NCBI RefSeq assembly: GCF_040939455.1
Contig: NC_134104.1
Coordinates: forward strand, 138,854,501 to 138,918,500
Source: Microcebus murinus
Lineage: Eukaryota > Chordata > Mammalia > Primates > Cheirogaleidae
Length of the DNA: 64,000 bases
Direction of reading: 5' to 3'
Below are positions 57,895-64,000 of the stretch, one piece after another. The stretch's first letter is position 1, and every line of letters starts with the position of its first letter. The notes beneath the pieces were generated by a model that was given only the letters and a program-made list of their open reading frames with translations, had not been told where the DNA came from and did no database searches. The position numbers were made by a program, and so were the translations under genes.

Positions 57895-59435
57895 AAAGAA
57901 AACTTCAAAGTATAATGTTTTATTGCCCTGTAAAATATTAACCAGTTTTGTATATAGCCTAGCAATCTTACTTTAACATTCTTTTTGCTAATATCTAGAA
58001 ACAACTGTTCCTCATATGCTCTTGGAACCAGTTTTGCTTGTTCCCTCATTAATGAAATAGCTAAATTATTGACAGGTATTCATTCTATATTCATATGGCA
58101 ATTATGTTTTCAACTTTTTAAAATATAACGCCATTGACAACAGAAAAGAAACAGAATACCTGTAAACATCTAAGTAGAAATCCAAATCCATATTGTCTTA
58201 AAAGCTGTGTTAACAGAAGAAACAGGATACTCATTTAGTCTACAGGGTGTCTTTAATTTGTTTTAATATTGTAAAATAGCCATGTCGTATTTTTTTATGG
58301 ACAAGGTTTACCAAACTTGCTCAGATCACGGACTATTTATAATTTCATGACTCTGAGTGGCCCAACTTGAAACTTACATTACTTAGTTTTTGCTCTGTGA
58401 CAACTCCCTAAATCCTACTTCCAACATTTATTTGTCTGACTCAAATGTATGCAATTCAGCTGGACTGACTGCTTTAGATGGGGGTTCAGTTCAGGTTTGC
58501 TCACCTCTAGAAGAGAAGCTACCTGGGACCATTTCTTCTCATGGTGATGACAAGAAAAAGCAAGGTCCCAAGGTCAACCGTGCAAGCAAACCTCAGCTTA
58601 TGTCATGCTTGCTAGCAACCCACTGGCCAAAGTAAGTCACCAAGCTAAGCCCCAAATCAGGGAACAAGAAACAAGGAAGATATATCCTACATACAGCAGG
58701 AAGCACTGCAAAGTCACACGTCAAAGTGTGGATATATATATATACCTCTAACAGAGATAGAGCAATATAATCTGATCTACAGCAAAAACAAAACTGCAAA
58801 GGAAGAAAGAGCACTGCTGATCAGCTTTCAGAAGTGCTGGCATCCAGACCAGATGCAGAATAAGGCAATAGGAATAGGACTCATTTCTCAGAGTGAAAGT
58901 CCCTGAGTTGATGTAATCGCAGATCTTGAAAATCTGCAGAGCTTGAAATTTTGGCAGAGTAAAAAAAAAATCACAATTTCCGAAGCCAATATGTGTGTAA
59001 GTATGAATCAAACTTTGATCCTTGTGGCAGCCTCTGTAATTCAAATCTTAGAGTGTGTCGGAATAATTAGACATTTACCCTATTGCTGTGTCTAGTTCCT
59101 AAAGGCACTGATTAAGGTAAAAGTAAAAAGTGCCCTATAAGAACCTGAGTCCATGGGATTATGGGACAGATATATTCTGAATATACTAAATAAAATTTCT
59201 GAAAATCTTATTATGTGACCAAATTCTGAGCAATATTTAATTGCCTTTTGTCTTTCATAAAACTGACTAAATTAAAACTAAAGTCTAACATCACTAATGT
59301 GCCTATATATACCCCATAGTTGTCAAGAATTATTGTCTATTAAAATACCAATAGCTCAATGATTGTGATGGATAAGGTTAAGTTTTATTTTTATGTAAAC
59401 AAAGTTGTCCAGGCTTTGAAAATGCTCTTTTAAGC
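57895..59435. other. Unique AT-rich sequence
   Basis: No gene or named repeat. TTTACCAAACTTGCTCAGATCACGGAC near 58305 may be a hAT scrap. A short (TA)n tract lies at 58734-58743. Confidence 0.4.
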
Positions 59436-59439
59436 AAAT

Positions 59440-59900
59440 TACGGAGGCCATTATTCTGGACTGAGCTCTTATACAAGGCCCCAGCAAACCAGACAAAACC
59501 AGAATGGAGTCACTCATGCTCAGCGTCACTTAATCAAACTGAAACTTTAAGGAAGCAGGTAAATCTCCAAACAGACTAGTTTTTCCTGAAAACAGGAGAT
59601 TCACAGCAACCAAACAGAAAGAGCTCAGTTTACCCTAGTCAGCATATTAAGAAAGTCCCCTCTGCTTTAGCTCTTTCAAAAGTAACCTATAGTAACCTGA
59701 TGTTAACCAAACTGCTTTATAAAAATTATTTCATTCTTTGTTCCCACCCTACAATCTGAATTGTGCTGTCATGCCTAACAGAACACTTATTCTATGAAAT
59801 GAGGTATTGCCCAATTCTAGAATCACAAATAAAAGCCAATTAGATCTTTCAACTAAATTTATCATAATTTTGTCTCTTGATACTTACATAACTGACAAAA
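59440..59900 (+). repeat. Probable solo LTR remnant
   Basis: ACAAGGCCCCAGCAAACCAGACAAAACCAGAATGGAG, then GCCCAATTCTAGAATCACAAATAAAAGCCAATTAGATCTTTCAAC with a canonical AATAAA, then TAATTTTGTCTCTTGATAC, resemble the R/U5 part of an LTR. Family not assigned. Confidence 0.45.
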
Positions 59901-60039
59901 ATCCATTTTTTTTACCATCAAATAATCTATGATCACCATGTCTTTCTATGCAGCCTACCTAAATATCATATCAGTGTCCAATTACATGGCCAACAGCTGC
60001 AAAATTTTAGGTGCCTCATAAGAAATTACTTCAGTTTGC

Positions 60040-60225
60040 CACCCAAGTTGCTTTTTTCACTAACCATTATATGTTTGAGATTTTTCCATCGATACATGTG
60101 ATTTTACTTCACTCATTTTTAGTTCTATATTGCATTCCATTGCCTGTATAATCCATTTTTAAAATTCATTCTTGTACTAATGGTTATTTTCAGTTATTAC
60201 TTCAATATACCACCCCAAAATATTA
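60040..60225 (+). repeat. Ancient L1M-type 3' fragment
   Basis: TTTTTCACTAACCATTATATGTTTGAGATTTTTCCATCGATAC and TTAGTTCTATATTGCATTCCATTGCC match the old L1 3' sequence. Confidence 0.5.
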
Positions 60226-60479
60226 TTTTTTCTTAGGTATCAGGACATGTCCCAATGTCCCTAATAGAATGCATTATGCTTATAGTTTCACCCTAAATTT
60301 TTGTAAGTGTGTAGAGAATGAGACTTGCTCGTGTGATCTGCGGCCTCTCTACACTATCCCCTTTATGATCGAGGCCAATGTTGTTATTCTAATGAGAGAA
60401 ATATTCAAGATGCTCTAGTCTGGACCAGGCTTTGTGGATCTCGACTAGGTAGCTCATGCATATATGATCAGCGGATGGA

Positions 60480-60720
60480 AGGCTGACTGGTCTAGAATGG
60501 TCTTACTTACATTGCTGTAGGTAGGCTGGCTGTTGGCTAGATTCATGTGCAGCTGGCCACATGTCTCCCATCCTCCAACAGGCTCCAAAGGTAGGGTGCC
60601 AAGAGAGAACAAAAGTCCCAAAGGCCTTTTGAGTATAGATATAAGCTTTGAACTGGTGCAATATCACTTCCTTCACATTCTGTTGGCCAGAGCAAAACAT
60701 ATAAACAGCTCATATTCAAA
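60480..60720 (-). repeat. MLT1/MaLR-like LTR fragment
   Basis: CATGTCTCCCATCCTCCAACAGGCTCC, GTGCCAAGAGAGAACAAAAGTCCCAAAGGCCTTTTGAG and GCAATATCACTTCCTTCACATTCTGTTGGCCAGAGCAAA are consecutive antisense LTR phrases. It adjoins the similar element at 60735. Confidence 0.5.
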
Positions 60721-60734
60721 TAGATAGCTGACAA

Positions 60735-61290
60735 ATACTGCTATCTATTTGTCTGTAATAAACCACCTCAAAAGGCAGTAATTTAAAACATCGGTCCTCA
60801 CATATCTGTCATTTGGTCAGGGTTTGGTGCAGAAATTCATCTCTGGTCTATTAGACATCAGCTGCGTAGCTTGACTAGAGCTAGAGGATCCACTTCCAAT
60901 ATGGCTCCATCACCTAGCTGGCAAATTCCTCTTCCAGAGAAATTCTGCAGGCTAGCTTCCTTGCAGCGTTAGCGAGCATCCCAAAACACAGGAAATAACA
61001 GGTGCTAGTTTCTTAAGGCTTGGCCCAGATGCTGGTACAGTACCACTTACCGCCATATTCTTTTTGTCAAGCAGTAAGCACCCAGATTCAAGGGGAGGGA
61101 ACATGGGCCCATCTCTCAATGGAAGAAGTGTCAAAGAATTTGGGGGCTATACATTAAAACTGGGGCCACAGGCAGTCTCTAGACTCCAGCCTTGATGGAA
61201 AGGGTGATAATGTCACCTTGTAAAGGGCATGGATGACGGAAGGGGTAAAAAGTTATAACCGTTTTCACATTCAGTCCATCACAGTGCAAA
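60735..61290 (-). repeat. MLT1/MaLR-like LTR
   Basis: AATAAACCACCTCAAAAGGCAGTAATTTAAAACATCGG opens it in antisense. It continues with GCACCCAGATTCAAGGGGAGGGAACATGG, CTCTCAATGGAAGAAGTGTCAAAGAATTTGGGGGC and closes near CACATTCAGTCCATCACAG. Confidence 0.55.
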
Positions 61291-61294
61291 CAGA

Positions 61295-62930
61295 GAGGCA
61301 AGAGGGGTTTCTGATTCAATACTTCTTCTCCTTTTAACTAAGCTATTATTTATTTTTCTCAGCCATATGTTAGCTATAACTTATCAAAAGGTACATTTGA
61401 AAATACTACTCTTATTCTTTAAATGATTTAGAGAGTTTTATATAGGATGTCTTTATAATGCCTCCTTTTTCTTTCAAAATAAATGTTAGCACTTTAGCTC
61501 CCTTCAAAAGATGTGATAATCATGTTTTATTGACGGGATAACTATTATGAAACAACAGTGCATGTAATCATCTTATTCCACTTGATGGGATGAACATAGC
61601 CATTTTTCACACCAAAAAAAAGACAGCGAAGTACTCAATTACAGCTGTGTGATCAATGTAAAATCTTTCATTCATATGAATGCAGGGTCATTGATTGGAC
61701 ATGGGGCAGGGAATTATGTAGCTGTGGCCACTCTGTATTTTCTTTAGGCTGTGATCTCTGTGCCTTATAGACCACAGTTAAAATGACCCAGAGGTCAGCT
61801 AGATAGAATTACCCATCAACTTTCCCCAAGACTATTCTACATTGCTCCATGGGACAAAACTTCTCCTTTTGTGAAGAAATCCTACACATACATCAATTAC
61901 ATTACCAAATCCTTGTTTTTTCTTTCCTAGGCAGCAACCTGATTTCAGAAAAGGGATTTGACCTTATGGAAGTTTTTAAAAATAAAATATCTATAGCAAC
62001 TACAAAGTACAGTTTGATAAGCCCAGGCCATGTGCTCCCAACAAATACCACCTCCTGGGGAGCATTGAAGTGGTAATTGCTATGATTTCTTGAGCATGTG
62101 GTTTGGGCCAGTCTTCGTATTATGTGCTTCTCAAATACTTTCTGTCAGGACCATATTTGGCAACAAGAAACAAAACCTTACATATAGTAGGTTTTTAAAG
62201 TGTGAACAATTATTTTTCATGTATCTAGAAGCACAAGGGTCAGACAGCATTGTGAAGCATTCAGAAACGTATGCCTCTTTCTGTCTGTATTTTCTTAGTT
62301 TATATTATTCATCTTCAAGTTTGTCACTGTGGTGTTGCATGTTGGCTGTTTTACATCTAGTTTGAGGCTACTGTGACTATCTTTCCATGAGAAGCTTGAG
62401 CTTGTAGCCAACACACAGGAATCAGAGCCAAGAACTGGAGAAATGGAGAAAGGAAAGCCTGGAGACGTTACTCACCTTGGTTAAGCCAATCCAGAAGACA
62501 CTCTTAAAATATACATGTCCTGCATCTATTAAGTTACATGAATCACTACATTTCCTTTTTATTAAATAGATTGGAATCGAGCTTCTTGTCTTGTGGAACT
62601 AAATAGCCTTGACTGATATGAACCCCATTTTGCAGATGAGGAAATGTGAAGGTCTCCAGATCTATCTAAAAAAAAAAAAAAAAGAATTAACCGAGCGTAG
62701 CTGTTCTTTGCATTCACATAGCAATTCAGATAGTGAGAATGTGAAATGTGAAATGTGAGGAACTACTAGACTGAATTTGTGGAAAACTGTGAAAGTGGTA
62801 TTTAGAGAGGAATATATTCTTGAATGCTTAGAATAGAATAATGACTGAAATGTACTGAGCTAATTATCAAAATAAATCCAAATTAAGGAAAAGTAGGATG
62901 AAAAAAGGTAGAAATTAAAGAAACAGAAAT
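61295..62930. other. Unique sequence, nothing firm
   Basis: No gene. A MIR-like scrap (CCCCATTTTGCAGATGAGGAAATGTGAAGG) lies near 62625. An A run follows at 62669-62683. Confidence 0.4.
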
Positions 62931-62934
62931 CAAA

Positions 62935-63715
62935 GATAAAATACATAGGATTAAAAAAATCATAATGGAAATTTAAAAATATTTGTATCTAAATTATAAT
63001 GAAAATGCTATCTATCAAAATTTGAGGGTTGAAGCAAAATTGATACTTGGAGGGAAATGTATAGTTCTAAATGCTTGCATTGGGAAAAAAAGGCTAGACA
63101 TAAATTTTGTAGATGTCCAACTTAAGAATTTATGAGAACAGAAAAACAAATTCAAAAAGTACAAAGAAAAAGGTAAAACAAGAGATCGAATAATAGGATC
63201 AAAAAGACAATCAATCCAAGAGTGGATTAATAAAATGTGGTATATGTATACCATGGAGTACTATTCAGCTCTAAGAAACAACGGTGATATAGCACATCTT
63301 GTATTTTCCTGGTTAGAGCTGGAACCCATACTACTAAGTGAAGTATCCCAAGAATGGAAAAACAAGCACCACATGTACTCACCAGCAAACTGGTATTAAC
63401 TGAGCAGCACCTAAGTGGACACATAGGTACTACAGTAATAGGGTATTGGGCAGGTGGGGGGGCAGGTGTATACATACATAATGAGTGAGATGTGCACCAT
63501 CTGGAGGATGGTCAGGCTGGAAACTCAGACTTGTGGGGGGAGGGGGGAAAGGGCATTATTTGAAACCTTAAAATTTGTACCCCCATAATATGCTGAAATA
63601 AAAACAAAAAAGACAAAAGTTGGTACTTTGAAAAGGTTATTGAGATAGACAAAGGCCTAGTACTCATAAGCAAGGGGAAAAAAAGGAGGGAGGCAAAAAT
63701 AGATAACATTTGGAA
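62935..63715 (+). mobile_element. Ancient L1 ORF2 fragment, split by a young L1 3' end
   Basis: Left piece 62935-63200: ATTATAATGAAAATGCTATCTATCAAAATTTGAGGG, ATACTTGGAGGGAAATGTATAGTTCTAAATGC and CCAACTTAAGAATTTATGAGAACAG. Right piece 63617-63715: AAGTTGGTACTTTGAAAAGG, TTATTGAGATAGACAAAGGCC. Both belong to the same ORF2 segment (compare AAAGTTGGTTCTTTGAAAAAATAAACAAAATTGAC at 33732 of the intact copy). Reading frame is destroyed. Confidence 0.75.
63211..63606 (+). mobile_element. L1: L1 3' end, strepsirrhine lineage, with 10-bp TSD
   Basis: Begins TCAATCCAAGAGTGGATTAATAAAATGTGG in the ORF2 C-terminal segment and runs through the 3' UTR to TGTACCCCCATAATATGCTGAAATAAAAAC. The target AAAAAGACAA is found at 63201-63210 and 63607-63616. 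It is the closest relative in the window of the full-length L1 3' end (shares GAGTGAGATGTGCACCATCTGG). Confidence 0.95.
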
Positions 63716-64000
63716 TTTTTTTTTTTTTTTTTTTTTTTTTTTGAGACAGAGTCTCGCTTTGTTGCCCAACCTAGAGTGAGTGCCGTGGCGTCAGCCTAGC
63801 TCACAGCAACCTCAAACTCCTGGGCTCCAGTGATCCTTCTGCCTCAGCCTCCCGAGTAGCTGGGACTACAGGCATGCGCCACTATGCCCGGCTAATTTTT
63901 TTATATATATATCAGTTGGCCAATTAATTTCTTTCTATTTATAGTAGAGACGGGGTCTCGCTCTTGCTCAGGCTGGTTTTGAACTCCTGACCTTGAGCAA
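63716..64000 (-). mobile_element. Alu SINE, running off the window end
   Basis: A 27-base T tract, GAGACAGAGTCTCGCTTTGTTGCCC, GCCGTGGCGTCAGCCTAGCTCACAGC, the linker TATATATCAGTTGGCCAATTAATTTCTTTC, then TAGTAGAGACGGGGTCTCGCTCTTGCTCAGGC. The left arm is incomplete because the window stops. Confidence 0.95.

Overview
The window looks like intergenic or intronic DNA from a strepsirrhine primate (lemur or loris group). The main clue is the Alu type. Six Alu copies are present. Those that keep the region between the arms show the strepsirrhine form, with a GAAATTAATTGGCCAACTAAAAATATATA-like linker and a right arm reading GTGAGCTAGGCTGATGCCAC. The youngest L1 elements share one lineage-specific 3' UTR, ending in TGTACCCCCATAATAT plus A-tail. 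Older mammal-wide repeats (MIR, L2, MER5, Tigger, MLT1-type LTRs) form the background. I find no host protein-coding exon, rRNA or tRNA gene, and no bacterial-type system or CRISPR. The only long open frames belong to transposons.

Layout. 0-29 kb: unique DNA with scattered MIR, L2, MER5, MLT1-type and hAT relics, L1 3' ends near 6, 9 and 12 kb, and Alus near 7, 15, 17 and 28 kb. 29.5-37.4 kb: an old L1 (plus strand) split by a full-length, recent-looking L1 (30195-36714) with a perfect 14-bp target-site duplication (TSD). This young L1 has a GC-rich 5' UTR/promoter, an intact 330-residue ORF1 and an ORF2 with one nonsense codon in the endonuclease domain and a frame slip near its C terminus. 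37.4-51 kb: unique DNA, a cluster of three MIRs, several old L1 3' ends, a truncated young L1 3' end (42.5-43.7 kb), a Tigger-type short element, an Alu and hAT relics. 51.7-54.05 kb: an almost full-length Tigger1 DNA transposon on the minus strand with a decayed transposase. 54-62.9 kb: mostly unique AT-rich DNA with LTR remnants. 62.9-64 kb: a nested stack of old L1 ORF2, a young L1 3' end and an Alu cut by the window edge.

How the parts work together. The window is a record of successive insertions. The autonomous partner is the L1 lineage, whose ORF1p/ORF2p machinery would have mobilised both the L1 fragments and the Alus. The young L1 here could still make ORF1p but not a full ORF2p. The most useful observations are the single-lesion L1, the C-terminal ORF2 frame slip also seen in a second copy, a 251-codon antisense frame in the L1 5' UTR that reads into the flank, a hairpin and G-rich tract in its 3' UTR, and several datable nested insertions. 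I did not find a new multi-gene system. Repeat family names come from recognised consensus features, without a library search; boundaries of old repeats are approximate.
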